This document shows positions 22,135-34,030 of a stretch of DNA of 64,000 bases, in pieces. Both the position numbers and the translations under genes were made by a program. Source of the stretch: Rhizopus sp. PT2906 (Eukaryota > Mucoromycota > Mucoromycetes > Mucorales > Rhizopodaceae); contig JAMYHX010000139.1 of the NCBI GenBank assembly GCA_025529335.1, positions 1 to 64,000 of the forward strand, read 5' to 3'. The notes beneath the pieces were generated by a model that worked only from the letters and a program-made list of their open reading frames with translations, was not told where the DNA came from and did not search any database. Every line of letters begins with the position of its first letter. The first letter of the stretch is position 1.

Positions 22135-25100
22135 TTAGGGTTCTTCTGTTCCCATATATTGATTACTTAGGAAATCAAATTCTTCATTGTTTTGAACAGT
22201 TTGATAAATGTGATAAGGTACCATCATTTTAGTGGACTTGTCTGCTGATCCTTGCTCTTGTTCATGACACAAATCGACTGTCTTGGTTATCAATTTTTTA
22301 AGAAATGTGCGCGTTGCCTATGATGAAATTATTAGATTCATACAATAAGGTCATTTGAGTAGCTTTACCTGTGTTAGCAAGTTACCGACCAGCAGTCTTT
22401 GTTCCATAGCTGATGGTAAATCAAAATCGGATGTAGGGCCTTGCAAGTTTCCGTCTCTTCCTAGAGTCATATCATTGGCAATAACGCTTTTCAGTCGTAA
22501 TTGGCCAACAACAGACCATATCCAATCCATAGCACGTTCGTTTGCAACATTCACGCCTTCCCCATAGCTCCACTCTTTTAAATTTTCAAGCAACTCACGC
22601 CGGCGTTGAATCTCTTTTTCGGATGTCTTTGGCTTTTGCTCATCCATATCAACATCAATATCCAGCTCATCTGAAAAACAATTGTTAGAAACCTTATTTC
22701 GTATGGAAACTACACTCTTTTACCTGCATCGTTTGATTCGTCCCAGCCGGGTTCTAACTGATTTAATAAACGCGATACACTTGTCGTACTATTGATAACT
22801 CCATTACGCTTTCTTGTATTCCAACCCTTTGGACGACGTGGACATTGATCATCCACTGTTTCATCGTGTCCATCTCGAAGGCTACCACAAAACTTACAAA
22901 AGCCTTGTACTGTAGTCTCAGCAGTACTCTCATCTGTATCTGTTTTTGTAGGTGTATACTTGTTTTGAACGCACCAAGTTAAAACATCTTTTGTAGAAAG
23001 TGCTTCAGCAGCTATTCTCAACACATTATCGTTTGTTTCAAATGCCTTTTTTTGAGTCTCCAATCGTAGCAGACGGGCACGATGCCATTCAATCGCCTTT
23101 CGTTTACCAACTGGTAATTTGATAAAGGCCTTTGCGCTTGGAACACAACTGTAAGGAAGAGCTTTACCATGTGACGAGCCTATATGGATCCAATCAGTAA
23201 CAGAAATAAAAAAAAGTCTGTAATAATTTACCTGCTCGAACGAGTGGTAATTGTTGAACGGCTTCCTTCAAGATGCCTCCTAGTAAGCTCATTTTTTGTT
23301 TTACTGCCATTACTGCCGGTGGTTCCAATGTAGGCGTATTCATAGGTGAAATGGTGGTTTTATCAGTAAAGTCTGTATTTCTATCTAGTTCGATTTCAAT
23401 GCTTCTTTCACTTCCGAGCATCTGCTTTCCAGAGTGGGTATCGTCTAATTTTAAATGATGTATGATATCTACTGATTTGTTTCTACGCTTATCTACAAAA
23501 AAGAGCTGAATACGGATAGGAAACTCTCCCCACCCAAGGCGGGTGAGTTTGAATGGAGGCTCTGTCACGTCAACCACATTATGAGGTTTGTAACTTGGAT
23601 GTAAATGAAATCGAACACAAGTAATAAAATCTTCTTGTTTTGTCTGTGGTGGTTCAACAACATATATCATCCATTTATGTGTAAATTGTTTCAGCAAAGG
23701 ATCGCGTCGTTCTGGGCTAATGAATTTGCTGACATTGCCTACAATAATACGTCGTTTTATATAAAATCTGGAGCCTATGTCAGCTGTTGAAGCCAAAGAC
23801 GAAGAAGAAGAGGCGGGAATGGCCCTCACAGCTGCAGCTACTGACTCTACTGCGGGCGCATTTGATTCCTCGCTCTTATTCGCCTCGATATTTGGTTGAC
23901 CATTCGTTAGGGCAGGCACTGATGGTGTTTCTGTTTCTTTCTTTTCATCTTCTTTATCTGTTGACGTGGCTACAACCTGATCAGTCACTGTGCTCTGTTC
24001 TTTTAATATTCCCGTTGTCGGCGTCTCTACTGTAGGTGTGCCCGCTGTAGGTGTGCCCGCTGTAGGCGTACCCACTGTAGGCGTACCCACTGTAGATGTA
24101 CCCGCTGTAGATGTTTCCACTGTAGGTGTACTCACTGTAGGTGTGTCTGCTACAGGAGTTTCCATTGTTGGTGTGTACGTTGTAGGCGTGCCTGTGGGTG
24201 TACTATCCATTAATACGTCTGTTGCTTTTTTGTTGGTCTCTAACTCTAAATCGACATCTTCTTCAAATACTTTGATTGATGGCTATAAAGCAAAGGGTCT
24301 GTTAGATATTGACATGCAACACAACTACGCTTTACCCTCTCGAGTTTTTTCGAGGTTGGCCTATTAAAAAGTTAAAAAGAGCTCTTTAGCCGAGACAACA
24401 CTGATACTTACTTTGATGCAGCAGGAATAATGCTTAATATTGGTCTTAATCGCGCTGGACTATCTAATGGCACCTCTGACTCATCCACAGGTGTTCCACA
24501 TTTTAATAACATTTGTTCATATGGTCCGAATTCTAGGTTATGTGATATTCTGCAGTGATTCAAAAATCCTTGCTGGTTGGCAAAATCACCACGGTGACAC
24601 GCAGGACATGCTAAACTGTAGTCAATTGTAAGAATCCTAGTTTTAACGTGATATAACCTGTTATCATTACCTCACGTAAACGCCATCGTGCCTTCTGCCA
24701 TACAGCTGGTTCTTTTCGGGATTTCGGTACACTTTCCTCTTGGGTGTTGTTGGGGTTGATGGTAATGACTGTGGAAACAAACCGTTTTGATACATGGCTG
24801 ATCGACGGGTATAATGTGATGATTCAGGTAGTGAGCTAGCCATGGATTCTGATAAAATATAAGTTATTGCTTTCCTCCAACATGTGTATAATGATACCAT
24901 TTTTAATTGCTTGTTTCAAATCAGATAAAATACTCTCTGCTCTTGTTATCTCTTGCTTAATAGTTGCAATTTCTTTTTGTTTGAGATAAATCTCCAAGTC
25001 AAATTGGTGATTTATTATGGTTACGATCTTTTCTCTTGTTGCTTCGTCTGAAGTATATGTTAATTAAACAGTGAATGCATAAATTATCTAAAAAGTACCT

Positions 25101-25168
25101 CTCGGAACATTTCCTATTGTTTTTTTATTTGACAGTTGGCTTGGTGGATCTACATTTGGTAGTTCCAT
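22135..25168 (-). CDS. YEATS2: YEATS2-like histone-acyl reader, ATAC-type complex subunit
   Basis: Nine exons: 25168-25099, 25047-24898, 24848-24671, 24615-24412, 24360-24336, 24282-23232, 23179-22724, 22670-22369, 22317-22135; total 872 aa. The order is an N-terminal coiled coil (LKQKEIATIKQEITRAESIL), the motif LYGRRHDGVYVR leading into a finger (CPACHRGDF...GFLNHCRISHNLEFGP) found in YEATS2, and a Thr/Pro repeat stretch (TPTVGTPTAGTPTAGTP). Then comes the YEATS domain (RRIIVGNVSKFI, HKWMIYVVEPP, FHLHPSYKPHN, PFKLTRLGWGEFPIRI), then the C-terminal module (ALSTKDVLTWCVQNKYTP, a CxxC...C segment, and a histone-fold-like helix set MDWIWSVVGQLRL). The finger-plus-YEATS-plus-C-terminal order is specific to YEATS2 and not Taf14/Yaf9. 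YEATS domains read acetyl/crotonyl lysine; YEATS2 anchors the ATAC acetyltransferase complex in animals. Confidence 0.92.
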
Positions 25169-27829
25169 CCCTTTATTACTTTCTTGTTATCAAGCGAATG
25201 GAAAAACAAGTGAATGGGATGTGTGCAGAAAATTAAATAAAAACAAGTCACAATTTGACACAAAACTAAAAGTTAGCCCATTTTACAAAAAGTGAGCTTT
25301 GTGAAGGCTACTCTTGATGAAATGGGTAGTCGTAAATGATATCATTATACATAGATTAGCTGATATAGGAAAGTATATTCATTCTCGAGGATATTGTCTA
25401 CTGCGTTCCATAAATTATAATAAAAATTAACAGCTAAACTAAACACGCTTCAGTTAATTCTGCATGGACTTACACTGTTGTCTAAGAGCGATATGACTGA
25501 CTTTGTTGTCAATTAGGCAAAGAGAAAGAGAGAGACCTTGAAGAGAGCAGGTTCAGGTACCATACGTTGATGATAATGGATTCGGAGACTGAACTAATGT
25601 GTGATGATGCATAAATTTCGAAAAAGTTGACATTCAACGCTCGACCATTTCTTTCGCATTTAAAACCACCATAGTCAAGCAAGTCTCAATCTATTTAACA
25701 GCAGTAGAAGACATGCTTCCTTAAAGAAGTATACGTAACCCACATGATTGAATATATGACCAAGGCAAAATTCAGCACTTGTCAACCGGGGTTGCTTAAA
25801 TAACTGGATCTCCCAAATTCTGCTTATTTCGCGAGCATTGTCAGGGGAAGCCCTTAATGTATCAAAAACGTGAATAAACATTTCAGTCAACTGATATGAG
25901 CCTATGCTATGAAAAAATGCATGTCAACAGCTGACATTTTTAAGCTAAAGCATTGGACTTAGACCTTGTATGATTGATTACGTTTATGCTAGTCATTTTA
26001 CGTCCTTGGAAGGTGAAGCCAGCCTCAGATCAGATATGAAAGCTTACACGGATACTGATGAGGTTCGATTTCTCTTTTTTGTCATCAAGTAGAATGACCG
26101 GATGGCGCCAGCGGAGAGATGATCGATTTAAGCTGTCAGTCGAAATGCAGCATATTCTGAATCGTTTGGTAGAACATGGTGCCAATAACCCTGATGTTTT
26201 CAGTGTGCTGGTTAATGGTATGTAGATATATGATTAGCATTTACACACCAGGCCAACTATTCAAATTGTACATGGTTCAACTGCAGCTTTAACATGATAG
26301 CATTGGTTGCACCAAAAGTCTATACAATACTGAAGATTAGAACGTGTTTTCTTCCTCGTTGTTCTGAAGATTTGCAACGTAGCAATCAGCATCTAGTTCT
26401 TGTTTGCACTGCTACGAGATCTGCTTTGTGAACAAGTACACTTAATAGCACAGAGTAAAAGCAAAGGAAGCACCACTATTAACTGGACTTGCAAGCCATC
26501 AATAAAAGTTGGTAGATAAAATTATTGTTTTTTCTTTGTTTATTGAATAGTATAAAACAAAGTAGCTTTATACACAAACGTGAAAGTATACTTTTTTGAT
26601 AATTAAGGAAGGAAGCTCTGGCCATGAAGATGAAAGTTGACAGAAAGGCATTTCCTTGAAAGCAGGCGCTATTCAGCTTTTCTCTCAATAGAAATAGCTT
26701 CACAGATAACAAATGTGTTGCTTAATTGAAAAGCACAATGATAAAATCGGGAGGGAGTTATTTCTACTCGAAGTTCTCTGTAGTGTTGTTAAAACAATAA
26801 AAAGACGCCTTATTTTCAAACACCACCCATTGGCGTTCCGCCAACTAAAAATACATTTAGACCCATTTTTGCAGGATCACTAAAAAAAACCATATTTTCC
26901 TAGAAATTTTTGTTTAAAGATAAAGGATCTTGCCGCTGTATTAAATTTTCGTTCGATATTAACATCACTCAGAGAGACAGACGATCGACCTGAGAGACTC
27001 ACGAGATAGACCAAGAAAGATAATAAACGAAAAAGAAAGGGACCACAACACCAAAGTAACAAAGTAAACAAGTCAGACTTGATTTCGTCTCGGCTATCGC
27101 TGAAGGCACCGAGAGTAAAAGCTATTTAATCATTCACAAATCATTTGTAAACGTCTAGTTTCATCGTTGACATTTGTCTTAATTTTTGTATATGATTATC
27201 TGGTTTTAATTACGAGTTGTTTAACTTATTTAATTCATCCAATTTTAGCTTAAAACCCTGTAAGGCCGCTATTGAAGGAGAAGGAAAAAACAAGTCCGTC
27301 TGAACTATAGTAAAATATGCGAATAAAGAACAAAAGAAAAGAAGGAGAAGCTATGAATCTTTAGTAGAAATGGATTATGTTTCCATTCTTCAGGTCCTGT
27401 AACGCTAAAGTTAACATTGGTTTCAAGGAAAGTAATTGTCTTGGTTAAATTAGGAAATGAAGAATGAAGTAAGCTAGATAGAAGTTTCTTTTATGCATCA
27501 AAGAAATCAACGAATCATCATTTCTTTTCTAGTCTATTCCGCGTTACTTTTTATATGGTGTATTCATCTTGTGTTTTCTTTTTTTTTTTATTCTCATCAA
27601 TTATTTTGTCGTGTGAGTATATTTCAAGTCAAGCTGACCAGTACAATAACGCTGCAGCATGTGTCACGTTATTTCAGGCACAGAAGTTACTTTTTTTGAA
27701 TAGATCCGTTCTGCACCTTCCTTTTAAAGTTACTGACCATATTTCTGTGCAACGATCAAGGGTTTTTCTTTGGTGATTTCCATGGTTTCCAAACCATTCC
27801 CTTTTATTTTTTTTTCTTTCTAACTAAAC
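25169..27829. other. Gene-poor region with decayed coding remnants
   Basis: No intact gene was found. A short plus-strand reading at 26095-26223 (MTGWRQRRDDRFKLSVEMQ ... VFSVLVNG) and a minus-strand reading at 25675-25890 look protein-like but have no recognised family; they may be remnants of one or two dead genes. 27500-27829 is the promoter side of the Kelch-BTB gene, with long T runs. Confidence 0.4.
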
Positions 27830-29785
27830 ATGGTTGCCTTGACAAATAATGGACAACTAAAACAGTCAATTTCAGATCTAACAACAGAAACTAAATCTAC
27901 AAAGGGAGATATTCCACCTGCTCTTGTAGGCGCATCTACTACTGTTATCGGTAATGATCTCTATGTTTTTGGCGGGCGAGTCGCTAGTTCACGACAAATG
28001 ACAAACCATCTATATATCCTCAACTTGCCCACTCTTGTCTGGATGCGACATATCGCACCTCCCGATTCAGCTCTACCTCCATCACCGCGCTACTTCCACT
28101 CAGCTACTGCTTATAAGAATAGATACATTGTTATCTTTGGAGGTATGTCTAATGTGTCTCCTACCAATCGACGTAAACAGGCGCCCAATGACGAAAAACT
28201 ATACGCAATGGACGATATCGCTATGTTTGATGTCGAAACCATGTCCTGGATCGAGATTCAATCTTCACCTAGTATCTTTACTCCACAAGCCCGTTATGCT
28301 CACTTGGCTACCATCTGGAATGATGACAAGTTTGTGATATTTGGAGGACAGGACGCGAATAATCAGCATGTATACGAAACCAATGTTTTTGATCTCAAAG
28401 ATTCATCTTGGATTCATGGTGGCCCCATCCAGGGTTCATACGATGCTTACCGTGCAGTGGCCTTTTGTCCCTCTTCCGACAACATTTCCTCTTATTACGG
28501 TAAATTGTCCACGCCCTTCTGGGACCGAAGTTATGATGATAAACCACCCGTATGCATCTATGCCAACTATAACTTTAATGATCTTACTCGCGATCTCCAC
28601 AGCTTTTGGCCACTTAAATCACCGCACACCGCCGAACTTCATCCGCATGAAATGTCAGGTTCTTTGCTTCCACCAGGTCTCCGCTTCCCTACCGGCCAAT
28701 TGGTTGGACAATACTTTCTTGTGTCTGGTACACTTCTTACACCCACGCAACGCGGCTATCATATCTGGGCGCTCAATCTTACCAATCTTTCTTGGACACA
28801 TATCGATACAGGCAAGATGATGACACAAGGCTCATGGAATCGAGGTCTGCTCTCTGGACAGAAATACTATGTGCTGGGCCATAGCCAAAGAGATCTCAAG
28901 GAGGACTATAGTTATCGACGAATCAACTTTGATCACATTGGTATAGTTGACCTTGAAGCATTTGGCATCTTTGAACTACCCAGAGCTACTTGCTCACCGC
29001 TTGCTCAAGAATTGGGTCTCGCCATGATTGATGAACCAACTATATCTGATATTACCATTTGGACTTCCGATCAGCAATCGGTCGCTGCCAATTCGACCAT
29101 TCTAGCAGAACGCTGGCCCGATTTTGCTCAATTGCTGCAGGAAGATCAAAATCAAGAAAAGAAAATCTTGTATTTCCCTGAAACATACGCGGTTACTGTT
29201 GCCTTCTTGCAATACCTCTATACAGATCACGTCATGACCGCACAGCAGCACCAACCTCAAATCCTTGCTCGTCTCCTGGTGCTTGCCGATATGTACCACA
29301 TAGACCGATTGAGGCAGTTGACAACATTTGCCCTGCACCAGCTTCTCACGATTTCTACTGCTAGCTTAGTTTATGAGACAGCCACTCTTACCTTCCAAAA
29401 CGCTCTGCAGATCAGAGCCCTTCGAGTCTTGCTCAACACCAAACGCTTATTACAGCAGCAAAAGGATCATCAACAACACCTGCCACCACCTCTGCCTCAG
29501 ACTCCCATGGAGGAATGGACTCCCAGCGTACCACCATCTCCTGCGATCACTCTCCACGGTAGCAGTGGTGCCTCATATTACTCTTCTGGTGATGAATACT
29601 CTTACCCAGGATCTCCTCCTCCGTCCTCTTACTCGTTTACAAACCTCCGTCGCCTTGCACAGCCACCACCTACTCCTACAGAACCAAGATATTTGTATTC
29701 TTCACCATCAAAATCAGCACCTGTAAGCTCATCGCCTATTCCTAAAAAGAAAATACCAGAATATGGTTTATTTAATGTACTATAA
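27830..29785 (+). CDS. Kelch-repeat plus BTB domain protein (Ral2/LZTR1-like architecture)
   Basis: A single-exon gene of 651 aa. Residues about 35-395 hold Kelch repeats with the usual hydrophobic-GG blades (VIGNDLYVFGGR, RYIVIFGGMS, KFVIFGGQDAN, YFLVSGTLL, KYYVLGHS), a beta-propeller. Residues about 420-545 form a BTB/POZ domain (ANSTILAERWPDFAQLL, FPETYAVTVAFLQYLYTDH, LLVLADMYHIDRLR) running into a BACK-like helix. The last 110 residues are Pro/Ser-rich and probably disordered. Kelch-then-BTB order is that of fission yeast Ral2 and LZTR1, which act on Ras; whether this is the orthologue needs a tree. It is unlike the BTB-Kelch order of metazoan Cul3 adaptors. Confidence 0.8.
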   Translation: MVALTNNGQLKQSISDLTTETKSTKGDIPPALVGASTTVIGNDLYVFGGRVASSRQMTNHLYILNLPTLVWMRHIAPPDSALPPSPRYFHSATAYKNRYIVIFGGMSNVSPTNRRKQAPNDEKLYAMDDIAMFDVETMSWIEIQSSPSIFTPQARYAHLATIWNDDKFVIFGGQDANNQHVYETNVFDLKDSSWIHGGPIQGSYDAYRAVAFCPSSDNISSYYGKLSTPFWDRSYDDKPPVCIYANYNFNDLTRDLHSFWPLKSPHTAELHPHEMSGSLLPPGLRFPTGQLVGQYFLVSGTLLTPTQRGYHIWALNLTNLSWTHIDTGKMMTQGSWNRGLLSGQKYYVLGHSQRDLKEDYSYRRINFDHIGIVDLEAFGIFELPRATCSPLAQELGLAMIDEPTISDITIWTSDQQSVAANSTILAERWPDFAQLLQEDQNQEKKILYFPETYAVTVAFLQYLYTDHVMTAQQHQPQILARLLVLADMYHIDRLRQLTTFALHQLLTISTASLVYETATLTFQNALQIRALRVLLNTKRLLQQQKDHQQHLPPPLPQTPMEEWTPSVPPSPAITLHGSSGASYYSSGDEYSYPGSPPPSSYSFTNLRRLAQPPPTPTEPRYLYSSPSKSAPVSSSPIPKKKIPEYGLFNVL

Positions 29786-29898
29786 AAAAAAGTTGATATA
29801 CCTGCAATTTTTTAAAATCGGCCTGGAGCCAATCATTTAATAAAAATAATCTAAAAGCCACGAGGAAACGTCTTTTTCTTTTTCTTTTGCACACACAA

Positions 29899-31074
29899 AT
29901 GTCTACTAGCAGTAAAAGTTTGAGACTCTCTCTTTTTCTTGTTTTTATTCCCATTGCTCACTTTCTTTCTGCTCTCTTTTTTTGCAGCTTCAGTTTATAC
30001 AATTCCTAGAGATCAGTGGCCATTTGTGGAAGTTTTACCAGACGAGTATGAGCGTGAGCTAGAAACGATCGATGTGTATATTGCCAAGATAGATTGTAAG
30101 CAAACGAATCCACTATTAAAGTATGTCTTGTTTCCTTTTTGCTCTTCTTTTTTTGCTCATGAACTTTCAATAGATTTGTACAAAAGCATTTACCAGCATT
30201 AGAGCATTTAGAGCATTGTAAACGAATCAGACGACCCACTCATGAAAAGACAGCAGGTTTTTTTTTATATATTCTCTTTGAGATAAGCTTGCTTTCACTT
30301 TCTGTGACTGACTCTTTTCAAAAACAAACCACTATACGACTATAGATTTAAAGTTAGAAGTCATTCTTTGTTTAAGAGACAAGATAGCAAAAGAGGAGCT
30401 GATACAACTTCTCGAGCAAAATGGGTTTGGTCAAGCAGAGATCACAATCGCGTCTGTGTGTAAGCATGCTCCATTAAATAGAAAGCAGTACGAGGCATGG
30501 AAAGATCTTTGGCCATTGTCCTATCGAGAGGACACACGGCTGGACCCCAAATTTACCAAAAATGACATTGAGACGATTCATGCTCACATGGATTCGATTC
30601 TTGCAACAGACACCATCACCTGCCGAATCGTTAACCCATCGACGAACAGTGTGTTGGCGCAAGAAAGCGACTCGAGATCAGAGCATCCCCTGCATCATGC
30701 TGTCATGAACGCTATCGATCAGGTCGCACAAGCTGAGCGATCGACTAAAAAGCGAGGGGCGAGAGAAATGCTTGAGCAGGAAAAGGCGTCATATCTTTGC
30801 ACAGGATACGATGTCTACGTTACGCATGAACCATGTGCCATGTAGGACTTTTTTACTCTATTTTTTAAGCGAGAAATAACATGATAATAGGTGTTCTATG
30901 GCCCTAGTGCACTCTAGAGTCGCTCGCGTATTTTACAGTATACCCTCCAAAACTGGTTGCCTAGGAACAAATTACAAAATTCATTCACATCCAAGTCTAA
31001 ACCATCGATTCCGTGTGTTTAAGGACGTGCTGAAAAATAGAAAACAAATAGAAACAGGAAATATAGAAATATAA
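29899..31074 (+). CDS. TAD3: tRNA-specific adenosine deaminase subunit Tad3 (ADAT3)
   Basis: Five exons: 29899-29917, 29988-30120, 30174-30256, 30346-30841, 30891-31074; total 304 aa. It is the non-catalytic partner of Tad2 in the enzyme that converts wobble A34 to inosine in tRNAs. Conserved blocks: WPFVEVLPDEYERELETIDV at the N-terminus, LEHLEHCKRIRR, and the deaminase zinc site as HPLHHAVMNAID plus THEPCAMCSMALVHSRVARV. The catalytic Glu of the HAE motif is replaced by Val (H-A-V), the hallmark of Tad3, while the three zinc ligands are kept. Exon 1 is only 19 nt and ends at a GTTTGA donor, the weakest part of the model. The stop lies 50 bp before the lipoate ligase start. Confidence 0.93.
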
Positions 31075-31124
31075 AATAAAAGCCACCCATTTTCCCACCA
31101 CACTTTATATTTCTTTTTTTCTAT

Positions 31125-32517
31125 ATGCTATTTTTGCAGCGATGCTTTACTGTCTCGAGTAGACATGGCGTCAGGCACGTATCTACTGTACGTGCACAGC
31201 CGAGTAAAGTGGACTGCTACATTTCAACCATCAATGATGTCTACTGGAATTTAGCCATAGAGGAATGGTTACTAAGAGAAACTCCAGCTGATCGATTCAT
31301 TCTTTACTTGTGGAGGAATAGACCTTGTGTTGTCATTGGTAGAAACCAGAACCCGTTTCAAGAATGTAATCTGCGGTTTATGCAAAGTCAGCACATTCCA
31401 CTTGTCAGGAGACGATCGGGTGGTGGTGCTGTTTATCACGTAAGAAAAAGAAACAAGATGTATGGGGTTCTTCTAAACGAGAATGTGTTGTTCCTTTAGG
31501 ATATGGGCAACTCAATTTATACTATATTTATGCCACGTGAAGCGTTTTCTAGAAGAGCGAATGCTGAGCTTGTAGCAAGATCTTTGAATCAGTTGGATAT
31601 TGCGGCAAGTGTCAATGAAAGACATGATATTGTGGTAGATAATAAGAAAGTATCTGGAAGTGCATTCAAGATCACTACATCAAGAGCTTATCATCATGGT
31701 ACAATGCTCATTGATGCTAACACAGAGACTCTCAAGAATTGTTTATCCAAAAAGAGAATGTCTAATGTTTGTGTGTGCGACTGAATATGCACAACGAAAG
31801 AGGGCTAATCCTTTTTTCCTCTTTAGAAAGGCATCGTGTCCAAAGGTGTAGCTTCTGTACCATCGCCTGTTACTAATTTGAGAGACTATTCTTATACGGT
31901 TGACCATCAACAGTTTTGTGAATCAGTACTATCTGAGTTTGTGAAGGCGTATAACGATGGTGAACCGGTTGAAGTAAGTCTAATGAATATATAAAAAAGA
32001 GATATGCACAGCTGACATAACAACTAGCCTATCGTGTTCGATAAGAACAGCGTACTTCCAAAGAAAGTAACCGAAACGAGAAACGAACTGACGACATGGG
32101 ACTGGATTTATGGCCAAACTCCAGAATTTACAAACTCGGTCGAGACAGATTTTGAATGGGGTCATGTGGTAAGATCATATAAGGATAATTTAGATCATTT
32201 CGGCTTACTGAATATTGATTGTATGCAGAAGGCGCATTTTCTAGTAAGGCATGGAAAGATTAAGAGTGCAAGCATCACTACAGATTCACAATCAATGTAT
32301 GGACCTACGATCTCAGCTGCGATCTCTGTTGCACTCGAAGGTAAGTCATGTCATTATGCAACTTAAATATTTATTCCGTATGTTAGGCTTGGCTTATTCT
32401 GAATGGGTACTGGATAAAGCTATTGAAAAGATCAACATGGAAGTACCAGGCTTAATTCATTCAGATAATGAGCAAGTTGTTGTTGACATTTGTCAATGGC
32501 TTCGTAATAGACTATAA
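31125..32517 (+). CDS. AIM22: Lipoate-protein ligase A family, mitochondrial (Aim22/LipL-like)
   Basis: Six exons: 31125-31439, 31500-31766, 31827-31973, 32028-32168, 32229-32340, 32387-32517; total 370 aa. The family attaches or transfers lipoyl groups to lipoyl domains of 2-oxoacid dehydrogenases and GcvH. The N-terminus (LQRCFTVSSRHGVRHVSTVR) is a mitochondrial presequence. Core motifs: NLAIEEWLL, RPCVVIGRNQNPFQECN, RRRSGGGAVYHD, the Lys-containing VDNKKVSGSAFK, YHHGTMLID, SKGVASVPSPVTNL, and the C-terminal accessory domain (TWDWIYGQTPEF). The exon 2 end is ambiguous by a few codons (GTTTGT donor chosen for phase). It stands tightly in tandem behind Tad3. Confidence 0.92.
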
Positions 32518-33388
32518 TAATTAATAAATTATTTTAATTTGCTCTCTATTTGAAGTTCATTCTAGTATCATCACAATCTTGGATGCGAAAAGTAAATGGT
32601 TGTAGCAGTAATCATACCTTGGCTCTTGGTCTATCAAGAACCGCTATATTTGGTATCATTAGGCTATTTCTCTTGCTTTTTATAAATAATGACAATAATA
32701 AAATCAAGCTTTTTATAAGCTTTGATAATATACACCGTACAGACTATTACCAGAAAAAGCTCTTTTTCACTTCAGTTGGGGTCAACCTGACACTCTTCAA
32801 TAGCCCGTCGGCTATTTACATTATCCAACAAATCCCCCCCTCATCTGTGGAAAGGTGGACCTGAAGAGTCAAATCTTAAAACTGTTCTACTGCTATCTTC
32901 CCCCCTACTGCATTTCCTTGCATAAGCAGATGCTATAAAGAAACAAGAATCCTGTGAAAGGTTGGTGACCCTTAGTGACACAAGGTTAATCTATAAAATT
33001 GTTAGTTTATTAAGTCAATCCTTTGTATGAAAAAAAAAAAATATCTATCTTGTAGTCAAGACAATCTTTATCAAATTACGAAAGGCACAAGCACTCCCTT
33101 TTAACATACTGTACCAACCGTATAATTCTTTCAATATATGAATTATCACATGCACAGCAAAGCGCACAACTTTGGCGCCCAAAGATCCCCTCCTTTAAAA
33201 CTGAATCAGGACCCTGAATGTCATTTAGTGGTTAAATTATTTTATCAATCACATGACTTAATAATACCTGTTATTATTTGACATCACTTGTCATAAAGTT
33301 AGCTTAATACAAGTGGTCATATTACACTTGACAAATAGTATAAATATGTCCATCACTTTCTCAATGATCGACATTTTGTATTCAAAGC
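32518..33388. other. Intergenic region with promoter of the small Tyr-rich gene
   Basis: No coding sequence was seen up to 33300. It is AT-rich with a short A run near 33030. Confidence 0.4.
33339..33346 (+). promoter_or_regulatory. TATA box (TATAAATA)
   Basis: TATAAATA lies 43 bp before the ATG at 33389, a good spacing for a short 5' leader. It is the clearest TATA element seen in the window. Confidence 0.5.
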
Positions 33389-33690
33389 ATGGGTTCACAT
33401 TTAAGTAGTGAAATAAAGTATGTCTACACATCTATCAATGGACAAAGCGTGCTTGTCCCATACATTCGATACCCTAATGGACAATGGGTACCTATTCAGC
33501 AAGCCTATCATGAGCCATACAATGGAAACTATGTAGTACTCAATACACCTTACTATAGAATGTAATTGAAAAAAAGAGAGAGAGAGAAAAATTCATGCTT
33601 AAAACTAATCTCGTTATACATAATAGTGCACCTCGTCGCGGTTATCTGTTACAACATCCCGCGCCAGGTGGTATCCCTTATTATCATTAG
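33389..33690 (+). CDS. Small Tyr/Pro-rich protein, 78 aa, two exons
   Basis: Exon 1 33389-33561 and exon 2 33627-33690 join in phase over a 65-bp GTAATT..TAG intron. The product begins MGSHLSSEIKYVYTSINGQS, continues VPYIRYPNGQWVPIQQAYHE and NYVVLNTPYYR, and ends RRGYLLQHPAPGGIPYYH. It has no signal peptide, no membrane span and no known domain; about one residue in six is Tyr. A TATA box lies just upstream. The second exon keeping the same Tyr/Pro/Gly composition up to a stop supports the model. Function unknown. Confidence 0.55.
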
Positions 33691-34030
33691 CAGTCAGTTG
33701 TATAATTATTCTATTTTTATCCTATGTTTATTTGTATTTTTATCATATTTTTATATTTTATATTTTATTCCTATGGACTTTATGTAATATAAACTGCCAA
33801 ATACATACTCTTCTCTAATCCATGACGCGTTATTTGATAAGAGCAGTCTTTTTCATATGCAACTGTGTGCTATAGTTCCCCTCATCAGATTGTCACATAT
33901 GCATGTGTAGCTTTACATAATTCGATCTCCGTTTAGTTGGTAACCAAGAGTGACCAAAAGAGTAGAGGTTTTAATTGCTTTTCTATCTTTTTTCTTTTTC
34001 TTTCGAAAAGTAAAAAAAAAAAAAAAAGCA
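33691..34030. other. Promoter region of UMP/CMP kinase
   Basis: AT-rich, with a pyrimidine run and an A16 run directly before the start codon. No coding sequence was seen. Confidence 0.4.

Noticed and set aside
23990..24367. Plus-strand 125-aa reading with VGVPTVGVP repeats
   Set aside because: It is the antisense of the Thr-Pro repeat in the YEATS2-like gene.
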